Assembly: GCF_005862305.2 (NCBI RefSeq) | Contig: NZ_CP054025.1 | Coordinates: 124,001 to 188,000, forward strand | Reading direction: 5' to 3' | DNA: 64,000 nt | DNA from: Rhizobium indicum | GTDB taxonomy: Bacteria; Pseudomonadota; Alphaproteobacteria; Rhizobiales; Rhizobiaceae | In this document: positions 8,532 through 17,180 of the stretch, piece after piece | How the letters are laid out: each line of letters opens with the position of its first letter | Position numbering within the stretch: position 1 is the stretch's first letter | Program-made: the position numbers and the translations under genes | The notes under the pieces: generated by a model | The model's database searches: none | What the model was told of the DNA's origin: nothing | The model's input: the letters and a program-made list of their open reading frames with translations, nothing else

Positions 8532-9440
8532 ATGGCCATATCCAGCCAGCGATCGAGCGACGGTTCACGAAGCTATAGCCTCTATCTCATTCCAGGGACG
8601 ATCGGCTTCATTCTAATCGTGCTCATACCGCAGCTTGCTAATCTCGGGCTGAGCTTCACGGCATGGAAAGGCGTCGGCACGCCACGACCGGTCGGCCTGC
8701 AGAACTATCATCGCCTGCTGACGGATGATCAGTTCTGGGGATCGATGTATCACACGCTGCTGTTCATCGTTTCGATGACCGTGATACCGGTGTGCATCGG
8801 CCTGGTGTTGGCCGCTCTGCTGTTCGACTATGTCAGGGACCAATTCGGGGAATGGGTATCGAGCTTTTTCAGGGCCGGCTTCTACTTACCGCAGATTCTG
8901 CCCGTAACGGTCGCGGGCGTCCTCTGGGGCTGGATTCTGAATCCCGTCGGTGTCATCAACATCACGCTAAAGGCCATCGGCCTTGATAATCTCGCACAGA
9001 ACTGGATCGGCGATGCAACATTCGCGCTTGCTGCCGTCTCGCTCGTCATTGTCTGGATACAGGTCGGCTACTGTCTGGTGGTTTTCATGGCCGGTCTTTC
9101 GCGTATCGACCCTTCTCTCTACGAGGCTGCGGAGCTCGATGGGGCAAACTGGTGGAGCCGGTTTGTGACGATCACCATTCCACTTCTGGCGCCGGAGATT
9201 TTCGTCGTTGTGCTGACCACGCTGATCGCAGCGCTTAAAGTCTTTGCGCCAATCTTTGTCATCACCGCCGGCGGCCCCGACAATGCCACCCTCGTGCCAT
9301 CCTATCTGACTTACTACCACTTCTTCACAACACAGCGCGTCGGCTATGCCGCAGCCATCGCGGTCGTGCAAACGACTCTGACGATTGCGTTGGCTGTCAT
9401 TTTCCTACGCTTCCAGAGCCAGCAGGAGTCGAAGGAGTAG
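8532..9440 (+). CDS. Carbohydrate ABC transporter permease (MalF/UgpA type)
   Basis: A 302-residue inner-membrane protein with about six transmembrane segments. The first (YLIPGTIGFILIVLIPQL) starts near residue 18. The cytoplasmic EAA loop that docks on the ATPase is visible as YEAAELDGANWWSRFVTITIPLL. It pairs with the permease at 9444 to form the channel of the CUT1 sugar importer. Start chosen at the ATG at 8532, downstream of GGAGG and AAGGAAG. Confidence 0.9.
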   Translation: MAISSQRSSDGSRSYSLYLIPGTIGFILIVLIPQLANLGLSFTAWKGVGTPRPVGLQNYHRLLTDDQFWGSMYHTLLFIVSMTVIPVCIGLVLAALLFDYVRDQFGEWVSSFFRAGFYLPQILPVTVAGVLWGWILNPVGVINITLKAIGLDNLAQNWIGDATFALAAVSLVIVWIQVGYCLVVFMAGLSRIDPSLYEAAELDGANWWSRFVTITIPLLAPEIFVVVLTTLIAALKVFAPIFVITAGGPDNATLVPSYLTYYHFFTTQRVGYAAAIAVVQTTLTIALAVIFLRFQSQQESKE

Positions 9441-9443
9441 ATC

Positions 9444-10331
9444 ATGGCTTACTCAGTTCTCAGCGATGTTACGACCAAGACAAAGGCGACGGCGGCAGCC
9501 GATCGCGCGCGACGCGATCCCATGCGGTGGGTGGTGCTGGCCATCCTTATTCTACTCCTCGCCTTTACGCTCTTTCCCTTTTTCCTTGCTCTGCTCAACG
9601 CCGTCAAGGCCAGTGCCGAATACGCGGTTGGCGGACCGCTATCGATTCCCCGGTCGATCGATCTCACGGCGATCGAGAAATTCTGGACGGTGTCTGATTT
9701 CAGCCGCAAGCTGCTCAACAGCGTGGTGATCAGTTTCGCTGTGTCAGTGTTGGGGGTGCTGATAAGCCTGTTCAACGCATATGCGATTGGGGTCGGCAAG
9801 GTGCCGGGTTCGCGCGTGATTTTGGTGGTCTTTCTTCTGGGCATTATGGTGCCGCAGGAGTCGATCATTTACCCACTATACTACATGGCGAAAGCGAGCG
9901 GTCTCTACGATACGCAGCTTTCCGTGATCATCATTTTCGCGGTCCTGCAAAGCGCTTTCGGGACTTACCTGCTATCGACCGTGCTGAGTACCTTTCCCAA
10001 GGAAATCCTCGAAGCGGCCGAGATGGATGGTTCGACCCACTGGAAAACGCTCTGGTTCGTAGTCGTCCCAGTACTGCGGCCGACACTCATGGTCCTGGGA
10101 ACCTTCTTTTTCATCTGGACTTGGAACGAATTCTTGATCCCGCTCGTCATGCTGGTGTCCAATAACAACCAGACGGTCTCGGTCGCCATGGGCCTCACCC
10201 GCGGTCAGAATATGTCGGACCCGGTGCTGCAGGCCTCGGCGGCTTTCCTGGGTATAATACCGACCGTGATCTTCTTCTTGATTTTCCAGCGCACGCTAAC
10301 GCGCGGCATCGCCGCCGGAGCAGTCAAATGA
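9444..10331 (+). CDS. Carbohydrate ABC transporter permease (MalG/UgpE type)
   Basis: A 295-residue partner permease with about six transmembrane segments, the first (VVLAILILLLAFTLFPFF) near residues 30-47, and the EAA loop LEAAEMDGSTHWKTLWFVVVP. It starts three bases after the previous gene's stop, so it is translationally linked to it. Its stop overlaps the start of a 22-codon bridging ORF (10328-10396) that leads to the ATPase gene. Confidence 0.9.
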   Translation: MAYSVLSDVTTKTKATAAADRARRDPMRWVVLAILILLLAFTLFPFFLALLNAVKASAEYAVGGPLSIPRSIDLTAIEKFWTVSDFSRKLLNSVVISFAVSVLGVLISLFNAYAIGVGKVPGSRVILVVFLLGIMVPQESIIYPLYYMAKASGLYDTQLSVIIIFAVLQSAFGTYLLSTVLSTFPKEILEAAEMDGSTHWKTLWFVVVPVLRPTLMVLGTFFFIWTWNEFLIPLVMLVSNNNQTVSVAMGLTRGQNMSDPVLQASAAFLGIIPTVIFFLIFQRTLTRGIAAGAVK

Positions 10332-10396
10332 CGACATTTTTCACCCTTGGCCATCTCATCGGTCCCGGTTGGGGACCAGCAAGGTTTTCGGCATGA
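10328..10396 (+). CDS. 22-codon bridging ORF between permease and ATPase genes
   Basis: An ORF starting MTTFFTLGHLIGPGW. Its ATG overlaps the permease stop (ATGA at 10328-10331) and its TGA overlaps the ATPase start (ATGA at 10393-10396). Whether the peptide has any function is unknown. The geometry suggests ribosomes could re-initiate stepwise through it, coupling translation of the ATPase to the permease. It also spans a short hairpin (GGTCCC/GGGACC, 10361-10377). Confidence 0.35.
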   Translation: MTTFFTLGHLIGPGWGPARFSA

Positions 10397-11469
10397 GCCA
10401 GGACATCCAGATCGAACTCTTGGGCATCGAGAAGCACTACGGCGCCTTTCACGCGCTTAAGAATGTCAACCTTTCAATTCCCAAGGGCACGTTCGTCGCG
10501 CTAGTCGGCCCGTCCGGATGCGGCAAGTCCACATTGCTCCGCTCGCTTGCCGGGCTGGAAAAAATTACCGGCGGCACACTGAAGATTGCCGGCGAGGTGA
10601 TGAACGACGTGCCGCCGCGGTCGCGCAATATCGCCATGGTTTTTCAGAGTTACGCCCTGTATCCGCATATGACGGTGGAACAGAACCTGACCTATTCGCT
10701 GAAAATGCACGGCGTCCCCAAGGCTGAGGCAAAGCAGAAAGCCGAGGAAGTCGCTGTCATCACCGGTCTTTCCCGGCTGCTCGACCGTTATCCGCGCCAG
10801 CTTTCGGGAGGCCAACGGCAGCGTGTAGCCATGGGCCGCGCCATTATCCGCAACCCCCAGGCCTTCCTGTTCGACGAGCCGCTTTCCAACCTTGATGCAG
10901 CGCTCCGTGTCTCGATGCGCAAGGAAATCCGCGCCCTGCACGACCGGCTGGGCGCCACCTCGGTGTATGTCACCCATGACCAGATCGAAGCGATGACGAT
11001 GGCCGACCATGTGGTGGTGATGCGCGATGGCGTCATCGAACAGCAGGGCGCGCCGCTCGACCTCTACGACCGGCCGGCAAACCGGTTCGTTGCCGGTTTC
11101 ATTGGCTCGCCGGCCATGAATTTCATTCCCGCGATTGCCGCGGAAGACGGCAAGAGCCTGATCCTGGACTTCGGCGCGATGAAGCAGACGCTTGCGATCA
11201 CCCGTGCCATCGAGCCCGGACGTAAGCTCATCGCCGGCATCCGTCCGGAACATATCGGCGTCGTCGAGCCCGGGCATGGCAGTTTCGACGTGCCGATCGC
11301 CTTCGTCGAATCGACCGGCTCCTCGACCTTCATCGTCGCGGCCACCCAGCCGGAGCTGACGATCGTCGAGACGCGACGCGACAGGGTCAAGGCAGGAGAC
11401 ATGATCGGGCTGTCGGTCGATCCGGGTCAGATCCATCTCTTCGACGCGTCGACGGACCGCTTGGTATAG
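10393..11469 (+). CDS. Sugar ABC transporter ATP-binding protein (UgpC/MalK type)
   Basis: A 358-residue ATPase with Walker A GPSGCGKST (residues 39-47), Q-loop VFQSYALYPHM, signature LSGGQRQ (near 136), Walker B FLFDEPLSNLD and H-loop YVTHDQ, followed by the C-terminal TOBE/regulatory domain (GIRPEHIGV) typical of the MalK/UgpC group. The ATG at 10393 is preferred over the TTG eight codons earlier because it has AAGG upstream and gives the standard N-terminus. Last gene of the sugar operon. Confidence 0.92.
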   Translation: MSQDIQIELLGIEKHYGAFHALKNVNLSIPKGTFVALVGPSGCGKSTLLRSLAGLEKITGGTLKIAGEVMNDVPPRSRNIAMVFQSYALYPHMTVEQNLTYSLKMHGVPKAEAKQKAEEVAVITGLSRLLDRYPRQLSGGQRQRVAMGRAIIRNPQAFLFDEPLSNLDAALRVSMRKEIRALHDRLGATSVYVTHDQIEAMTMADHVVVMRDGVIEQQGAPLDLYDRPANRFVAGFIGSPAMNFIPAIAAEDGKSLILDFGAMKQTLAITRAIEPGRKLIAGIRPEHIGVVEPGHGSFDVPIAFVESTGSSTFIVAATQPELTIVETRRDRVKAGDMIGLSVDPGQIHLFDASTDRLV

Positions 11470-11774
11470 GCTCAGTGGAGCAACCGATCGGGCAGAGCGG
11501 CCGTCGTCTGATCGTAGGAGACGTTGCCCGCCTCCTTGATCTGCCGCGGGAAGCATGCCGCCGGGTCTCAAAGAACTGCAAACTGACGGTGCGTGCCGCG
11601 ATCAGATCAGATCAGGCGCGGGCCATGAGTGTGTCGTGTATGTTACAATTTCATGACGCTTCTGGAATAAAAGCGAAGAAAGCCACGATCCGTTCAATGT
11701 CATGGAACTTTGAAAAAGTGGTCATCGCGCTGCAATAATCGCGGTTCAAACAGCCCCGCACAAGTGGGGGCTCC
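11470..11774. other. Intergenic region (305 bp)
   Basis: It lies between the sugar ATPase and the phosphonate monoester hydrolase gene. A frame at 11475-11738 is open but lacks a ribosome site and family resemblance, so I do not call it. The region is more AT-rich towards 11640-11745 and probably carries the hydrolase promoter. A short GATCA direct repetition lies at about 11600-11616. No clear terminator is seen after the ATPase gene. Confidence 0.4.
11752..11772 (+). promoter_or_regulatory. Hairpin overlapping the ribosome-binding site of the hydrolase gene
   Basis: AGCCCC (11752-11757) pairs perfectly with GGGGCT (11767-11772) across a 9-base loop. The right arm contains the only purine-rich ribosome site ahead of the ATG at 11775, so the folded form would hide it. 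It could simply be chance in GC-rich DNA. Confidence 0.4.
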
Positions 11775-13319
11775 ATGCGAAAGAAAAACGTTCTACTCAT
11801 CGTCGTTGACCAATGGCGAGCCGATTTCGTTCCGCACGTTCTGCGTGCCGACGGGAAAATCGATTTCCTGAAGACGCCCAATCTCGACCGGCTCTGTCGC
11901 GAGGGCGTGACCTTCAGGAACCACGTGACGACCTGCGTTCCCTGCGGCCCGGCCCGTGCGAGCCTGCTCACCGGCCTCTATCTGATGAACCATCGTGCCG
12001 TGCAGAACACGGTGCCGCTCGACCAACGCCATCTCAACCTCGGCAAGGCGTTGCGCGGCGTCGGCTACGATCCGGCGCTGATCGGCTATACGACGACGGT
12101 GCCGGATCCGCGCACCACTTCGCCGAACGATCCGCGCTTCAGGGTGCTTGGCGACCTGATGGATGGCTTCCATCCGGTCGGCGCCTTCGAGCCCAATATG
12201 GAGGGTTATTTCGGCTGGGTGGCACAGAACGGCTTCGATCTGCCGGAGCATCGCCCTGATATCTGGCTGCCAGAGGGCGAGGATGCCGTTGCCGGCGCCA
12301 CCGACCGTCCATCACGCATCCCGAAAGAATTTTCGGACTCGACCTTCTTCACCGAGCGGGCGCTGACCTATCTCAAGGGCCGTGACGGCAAGCCCTTCTT
12401 CCTGCATCTCGGTTATTACCGGCCGCATCCGCCCTTCGTCGCCTCTGCTCCCTATCATGCCATGTACCGGCCGGAAGACATGCCGGCGCCGATCCGCGCG
12501 GCTAACCCGGATATCGAAGCTGCACAACATCCGCTGATGAAATTCTATGTCGACAGCATCCGCCGCGGCTCCTTCTTCCAGGGCGCCGAAGGGTCGGGCG
12601 CAACGCTCGACGAAGCGGAACTGCGCCAGATGCGGGCGACCTATTGCGGCCTGATCACCGAGGTCGACGATTGCCTTGGCCGGGTCTTTAACTATCTCGA
12701 CGAGACCGGACAGTGGGACGATACGCTGATCATCTTCACCAGCGACCACGGCGAGCAACTCGGCGATCATCACCTGCTCGGCAAGATCGGCTACAACGAT
12801 CCGAGCTTCCGCATTCCGCTCGTCATCAAGGACGCCGGAGAAAGCACACGCGCAGGGGCGATCGAAAGCGGCTTCACCGAGAGCATCGACGTCATGCCGA
12901 CCATACTCGACTGGCTCGGCGGAAAGATACCGCACGCCTGTGACGGCCTGTCGCTGCTGCCCTTCCTGAGCGAGGGCCGGCCGCAGGATTGGCGCACCGA
13001 ATTGCACTACGAATACGACTTCCGCGACGTCTACTATTCCGAGCCGCAGAGTTTCCTCGGCCTCGGCATGAATGATTGCAGCCTCTGCGTCATCCAGGAC
13101 GAGCGATACAAATACGTTCATTTCGCAGCGCTGCCGCCACTGTTCTTCGATCTGCGGCACGATCCGAACGAATTCACCAATCTCGCCGACGATCCGGCCT
13201 ATGCCGCGCTCGTGCGGGACTATGCGCAGAAGGCGCTCTCCTGGCGCCTGAAACATGCCGACAGAACCCTGACCCATTATCGCTCCGGCCCCGAGGGCCT
13301 GAGCGAACGCAGCCATTGA
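11775..13319 (+). CDS. pehA: Phosphonate monoester hydrolase / phosphodiesterase (alkaline phosphatase superfamily, formylglycine enzyme)
   Basis: A 514-residue enzyme that hydrolyses phosphonate monoesters and phosphodiesters, with promiscuous sulfatase activity known for the family. The N-terminal strand VLLIVVDQWRAD provides D12. The nucleophile motif C-G-P-A-R starts at C57, which must be converted to formylglycine. SDHGEQ supplies D324 and H325. These numbers agree with what I recall for the characterised R. leguminosarum enzyme. There is no signal peptide, so it is cytoplasmic. It is followed 34 bases later by an oligopeptide-type ABC transporter that may import its substrates. Its maturation may rely on a formylglycine-generating enzyme such as that at 50615. 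Confidence 0.9.
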   Translation: MRKKNVLLIVVDQWRADFVPHVLRADGKIDFLKTPNLDRLCREGVTFRNHVTTCVPCGPARASLLTGLYLMNHRAVQNTVPLDQRHLNLGKALRGVGYDPALIGYTTTVPDPRTTSPNDPRFRVLGDLMDGFHPVGAFEPNMEGYFGWVAQNGFDLPEHRPDIWLPEGEDAVAGATDRPSRIPKEFSDSTFFTERALTYLKGRDGKPFFLHLGYYRPHPPFVASAPYHAMYRPEDMPAPIRAANPDIEAAQHPLMKFYVDSIRRGSFFQGAEGSGATLDEAELRQMRATYCGLITEVDDCLGRVFNYLDETGQWDDTLIIFTSDHGEQLGDHHLLGKIGYNDPSFRIPLVIKDAGESTRAGAIESGFTESIDVMPTILDWLGGKIPHACDGLSLLPFLSEGRPQDWRTELHYEYDFRDVYYSEPQSFLGLGMNDCSLCVIQDERYKYVHFAALPPLFFDLRHDPNEFTNLADDPAYAALVRDYAQKALSWRLKHADRTLTHYRSGPEGLSERSH

Positions 13320-13353
13320 TCCGAACCATCAGAGAACCCAAGGAGATATTCCC

Positions 13354-14988
13354 ATGGTCACCTTCACCCGTCGCGGTGCTCTCGGCCTTGCCACCGGCGT
13401 CGCCAGCTCGCTGATCCTGCCGCGTTTTTCCATCGCCCAGGCCGACAACCGTCCTTCCATCACCATCGCCGTCCAGAAGATCTCGAACTCGAACACGCTG
13501 GATACGCTGCGCGAACAGTCGAATGTCGGCCAGCGCATCTTCAATTCGTCGCTCTGGGAAAGCCTGATCGGCCTCGACTGGCTCGGCAACCTCTCGGCCG
13601 TTCCGTCACTCGCCACCGAATGGCGCCGTATCGACGACAAGACCGTCGAGCTGAAACTGCGCCAAGGCGTCAAATTCCACAATGGCGACGAGATGACGGC
13701 CGAAGACGTCGCGTTCTCCTTCAGCAAGGAACGCATGTTCGGCGATACGCAGCCGAGCACCGGCAAGACGATCTTCGTCACCGAAAAGAACCCGCTCGGC
13801 CGCGAAAGCAAGGAACTGCCGGTCGAAATTCCGGCCGTCGCCCGCCGTATCTGGCCGGCCCTGCTCGGCGTCGAAATCGTCGACAAATACACCGTCCGCT
13901 TCGTCAACGGTTCGCCTGACGTGACGATGGAAGGCCGCATCTCCGTTGCCGCCAGCGCCATCGCCAACCGCCGCGCCTGGGACGAAGCCAAAAGCTATCT
14001 CGACTGGGCCCGCGCACCGATCACCACCGGTCCCTACCGCGTCGCCGAATTCAAGCCGGATACCTACCTGATCTACGAAGCGCATGACGAGTATTGGGGC
14101 GGCCGTCCTCCGGTGAAGCAAATCCGCTTCGTCGAAGTTCCGGAAGTCGCCTCGCGCGTCAATGGCCTGCTGTCCGGCGAATATCACCTCGCCAGCGACA
14201 TCCCGCCGGACCAGATTGAAGGCATTGAAAAGAACGCTGCCTTCGAAGTCCAGGGCGGCATCATCACCAACCACCGCCTGACTGTATTCGACAAGACCCA
14301 TGCCCAGCTCGGCAATCCGCTGGTGCGCCGCGCCTTCACGCATGCCATCGACCGCCAGGCGATCGTCGACTCGCTCTGGGCAGGCCGCACCCGCGTTCCG
14401 GCCGGCCTGCAGTGGGATTTCTATGGCGACATGCTGGTCAAGGATTGGACCGTGCCGGAATACAATCCTGATCTCGCCCGCCAGCTCCTCAAGGAAGCCA
14501 ATTACAAGGGCGATCCGATCCCGTATCGCCTGCTGAACAACTACTATACCAACCAGACGCCGACGGCGCAGATCCTCGTCGAAATGTGGGCGCAGGTCGG
14601 CCTCAACGTGCAGATCGAGATGAAGGAAAACTGGCAGCAGATCCTCGAAAAGACGCCGACGCGCGCCGTTCGCGACTGGTCGAACTCCGCAAGCTTCCCC
14701 GATCCGGTTTCCTCGATCGTCGCCCAGCACGGTCCGAACGGCCAGCAGCAACAGGTCGGCGAGTGGACCAACGCCGAAATGAACACGCTGTCGACCTTCC
14801 TCGAGACCAGCACCGATCGCGCCAAGCGTCATGACGCTTTCGCCCGCATGCTGCAGATCTGCGAGCGCGAAGACCCCGCCTATACCGTTCTCCACCAGAA
14901 CGCCGTCTTCACCGCCAAGTCGAAGTCGATCAATTGGAAGGCCGCATCGGCCTTCGCCATGGACTTCCGCCAGGGCAACTGGTCCTGA
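13354..14988 (+). CDS. Oligopeptide-type ABC transporter substrate-binding protein, Tat-exported
   Basis: A 544-residue family-5 binding protein. The N-terminus carries a twin-arginine signal (TRRGALGLA, residues 5-13, hydrophobic core, cleavage near IAQA at about 32). The mature part has the family pattern LRQGVKFHNGDEMTAEDVAFS and later VRRAFTHAIDRQAIVDSL. ATG at 13354 is preceded by AAGGAGA. Located between the phosphonate monoester hydrolase and two ATPase genes, it may bind a phosphodiester or phosphonate ester rather than a peptide; this is inferred from context only. Confidence 0.9.
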   Translation: MVTFTRRGALGLATGVASSLILPRFSIAQADNRPSITIAVQKISNSNTLDTLREQSNVGQRIFNSSLWESLIGLDWLGNLSAVPSLATEWRRIDDKTVELKLRQGVKFHNGDEMTAEDVAFSFSKERMFGDTQPSTGKTIFVTEKNPLGRESKELPVEIPAVARRIWPALLGVEIVDKYTVRFVNGSPDVTMEGRISVAASAIANRRAWDEAKSYLDWARAPITTGPYRVAEFKPDTYLIYEAHDEYWGGRPPVKQIRFVEVPEVASRVNGLLSGEYHLASDIPPDQIEGIEKNAAFEVQGGIITNHRLTVFDKTHAQLGNPLVRRAFTHAIDRQAIVDSLWAGRTRVPAGLQWDFYGDMLVKDWTVPEYNPDLARQLLKEANYKGDPIPYRLLNNYYTNQTPTAQILVEMWAQVGLNVQIEMKENWQQILEKTPTRAVRDWSNSASFPDPVSSIVAQHGPNGQQQQVGEWTNAEMNTLSTFLETSTDRAKRHDAFARMLQICEREDPAYTVLHQNAVFTAKSKSINWKAASAFAMDFRQGNWS

Positions 14989-15006
14989 TCAAGAGCTGAC
15001 GACATC

Positions 15007-15034
15007 AGCGAGCCGGGGGAAACTCCGGCTCGCT
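15007..15034 (+). promoter_or_regulatory. Perfect 10-bp hairpin after the binding-protein gene
   Basis: AGCGAGCCGG (15007-15016) and CCGGCTCGCT (15025-15034) are exact reverse complements with an 8-base loop. It lies 18 bases after the stop codon and has no T-run. It has the same position, after a binding-protein gene and before the transporter genes, as the hairpin at 8479-8507. Confidence 0.65.
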
Positions 15035-15083
15035 GCCATTTGGTGCACCGGCTATCCGGAAACCAGGCAAGCCCGACGGGCAC

Positions 15084-15131
15084 GAGCATGATGCGGAAAA
15101 GTGTGAGCGGTTTTCGGACGACATCATGCTC
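15084..15131. repeat. 48-bp rhizobial intergenic palindromic repeat, copy 2
   Basis: Arms GAGCATGATG (15084-15093) and CATCATGCTC (15122-15131) with the core AAAAGTGTGAGCGGTTTT. It differs from copy 1 at 4958-5005 at only two positions. It lies inside an operon, between the binding-protein and first ATPase genes. Confidence 0.85.
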
Positions 15132-15177
15132 TCATTCGGATCTGGCGGCTGGCGGGAATGCAAGAAGGAGAGGCGAA

Positions 15178-16185
15178 ATGCCATTGGTCGAAATTTCCAA
15201 TTTGAAGGTCGCTTTCAGCGGTGTCGAAGTCCTGCACGGCGTCGATCTGGCGATCGAGAAGGGAGAGGCGGTGGGTCTCGTCGGCGAATCCGGCTGCGGC
15301 AAGTCGGTCACCTGGCTGGCGGCACTCGGGCTCCTGCCTGGAAAGGCTTCCGTCTCAGGCAGCGTGCGTCTCGGCAGCGATCAGCTGATCGGCGCGTCGC
15401 GCACGAAGCTCGAAAGCATTCGCGGCGGCCGCATCGCGATGATCTTCCAGGATCCGTCGAGCTCGCTCAACCCGGTCATCCGTGCCGGCCGGCAGATCGC
15501 CGAGGCCGTCGAGTTGCATCGGAGCCTGACCGGCAGGGCCGCCCGCAACGAGGCCGTCCGCCTGATGGAAATGGTCGGCATTCCCGACGCCGTGCGCCGT
15601 TTCGACAATTTTCCGCATGAATTTTCCGGTGGCCAGAACCAGCGGCTGATGATCGCCATGGCGCTCGCCGGCAATCCTGATCTGCTGATCGCCGATGAGC
15701 CGACGACGGCGCTGGACGCGACGATCCAGGCGCAGATCCTCGATCTGCTGATTTCGATCCGCGAGGAAACCGGCATGGCGATCGTCTTCATCAGTCATGA
15801 TCTCGGTGCGGTGTCGCAGATCTGCGAGCGCGTCTGCGTCATGTATGCCGGCAACATCGTCGAGAAATGCCCGACGGAATCACTGTTCCGGTCGCCGCGC
15901 CATCCCTATACGCGCGGGCTATTCGATGCCATTCCGCGTATCGATGCCGGCCGCGACCAGCTGGTACCAATCCCAGGCACCGTGCCGCAACCCGGCCGCA
16001 TGCCCGGCGGCTGTGCCTTCGCGCCGCGTTGCGGCCATGCCTCGGAACTCTGTCATAACAAGGTGCCGCCGCTCGTCGCACTTGACGACGACCGCGCAAC
16101 CGCCTGCTTCCATCCGCTCAGTGACGGCGCCACCGCATCGAAGCCGAACCTCATGAAGGTCCAGCAGGGAGTGGCATGGGCATGA
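15178..16185 (+). CDS. Oligopeptide-type ABC transporter ATP-binding protein (DppD type)
   Basis: A 335-residue ATPase with Walker A GESGCGKS (residues 37-44), Q-loop IFQDPSSSLNP, signature FSGGQNQR, Walker B LLIADEPTTALD and H-loop FISHDLG. The C-terminal oligopeptide-transporter extension ends with the conserved cysteine segment CAFAPRCGHASELC, which in DppD/OppD proteins can bind an iron-sulfur cluster. ATG at 15178 follows AAGGAGAGG. It overlaps the next ATPase gene by 10 bases. Confidence 0.92.
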   Translation: MPLVEISNLKVAFSGVEVLHGVDLAIEKGEAVGLVGESGCGKSVTWLAALGLLPGKASVSGSVRLGSDQLIGASRTKLESIRGGRIAMIFQDPSSSLNPVIRAGRQIAEAVELHRSLTGRAARNEAVRLMEMVGIPDAVRRFDNFPHEFSGGQNQRLMIAMALAGNPDLLIADEPTTALDATIQAQILDLLISIREETGMAIVFISHDLGAVSQICERVCVMYAGNIVEKCPTESLFRSPRHPYTRGLFDAIPRIDAGRDQLVPIPGTVPQPGRMPGGCAFAPRCGHASELCHNKVPPLVALDDDRATACFHPLSDGATASKPNLMKVQQGVAWA

Positions 16186-17177
16186 GCGAACATCAGCTGA
16201 TCGAAGCGACCGACCTCGTCAAGACCTATACGATGCGCCGCGGCGCCTTCGGAAAGCCGAGCCATGTCCGGGCGGTCGACGGCGTTTCGCTGTCGGTCGC
16301 ACCGAAGACGACGCTCGGCATCGTCGGTGAATCCGGCTCAGGAAAATCGACAGTGGGCCGGCTACTGCTCGGGCTCGAAACTCCGACCGAAGGCAGCGTC
16401 CGCTTCGACGGCGAGGCGATGCCGGCACTCAGAACGCCGCGCTGGCGTAGCCTGAGGGCGCGCATGCAGCTCGTCTTCCAGGATCCGCTGGCAGCCCTTG
16501 ACCGGCGTATCTCGATCGGCGCTCAGATCGGCGAACCGCTTGCCATCCATGCCGTCGGAAGCCAGGAGGGGCGGCGCGAACGTGTCGACGAACTGCTCGT
16601 CGCCGTCGGTCTTCGCCGCGATCAGGCGGAGCGTTATCCGCACGAGCTTTCGGGCGGCCAGCGCCAGCGCGTCGTCATAGCGCGCGCCATCGCCACCAAT
16701 CCGGAGCTTCTGGTCTGCGACGAACCGGTCTCGGCTCTCGACGTCTCCATCCAGGCGCAGGTGATCAACCTGTTGCGCGACCTGCAGGAAAAGCGCGGCA
16801 TCGCCATGGCCTTCATCAGCCATGACCTGAAGGTCGTACGCAACATCGCCGATCGAGTCGCGGTGATGTATCTCGGCCGGATCGTCGAGGAAGCAGCTTC
16901 GGAGGATATTTTCCGCAGCCCGTTGCATCCCTATACGCAGGCACTGGTCTCCAGCGTTCCGGTTCCCGGCACGGCGCTGCGCGACCGTATCATCCTGCAG
17001 GGAGAACCGCCGAACCCCGCTGCCCGGCCTGCCGGCTGCGCCTTTCATCCCCGCTGCGGCCATGCGGTCGAGCGCTGTCGCATCGAGACGCCTGAACTCG
17101 TCACCGTCGAGGCGGGCCGGAGAGCTGCCTGCCACCTCGTTGCGCCCGCACCCGCATCAACGCTCATGGAGAGCTGA
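16176..17177 (+). CDS. Oligopeptide-type ABC transporter ATP-binding protein (DppF type)
   Basis: A 333-residue ATPase pairing with the preceding one. Walker A GESGSGKST (residues 51-59), VFQDPLAALDRR, signature LSGGQRQR, Walker B LLVCDEPVSALD, FISHDLK, and a C-terminal cysteine segment CAFHPRCGHAVERC. The start at 16176 has AGGGA upstream within the end of the previous gene; a second ATG lies two codons on. Three bases separate it from the first permease gene. Confidence 0.92.
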   Translation: MGMSEHQLIEATDLVKTYTMRRGAFGKPSHVRAVDGVSLSVAPKTTLGIVGESGSGKSTVGRLLLGLETPTEGSVRFDGEAMPALRTPRWRSLRARMQLVFQDPLAALDRRISIGAQIGEPLAIHAVGSQEGRRERVDELLVAVGLRRDQAERYPHELSGGQRQRVVIARAIATNPELLVCDEPVSALDVSIQAQVINLLRDLQEKRGIAMAFISHDLKVVRNIADRVAVMYLGRIVEEAASEDIFRSPLHPYTQALVSSVPVPGTALRDRIILQGEPPNPAARPAGCAFHPRCGHAVERCRIETPELVTVEAGRRAACHLVAPAPASTLMES

Positions 17178-17180
17178 GCC

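Noticed and set aside
11600..11616. GATCA direct repetition
   Set aside because: Two to three short units only; no sign of a functional array.
11475..11738. 87-codon open frame between the sugar ATPase and hydrolase genes
   Set aside because: No ribosome site, no family resemblance and a composition like random translation of intergenic DNA.
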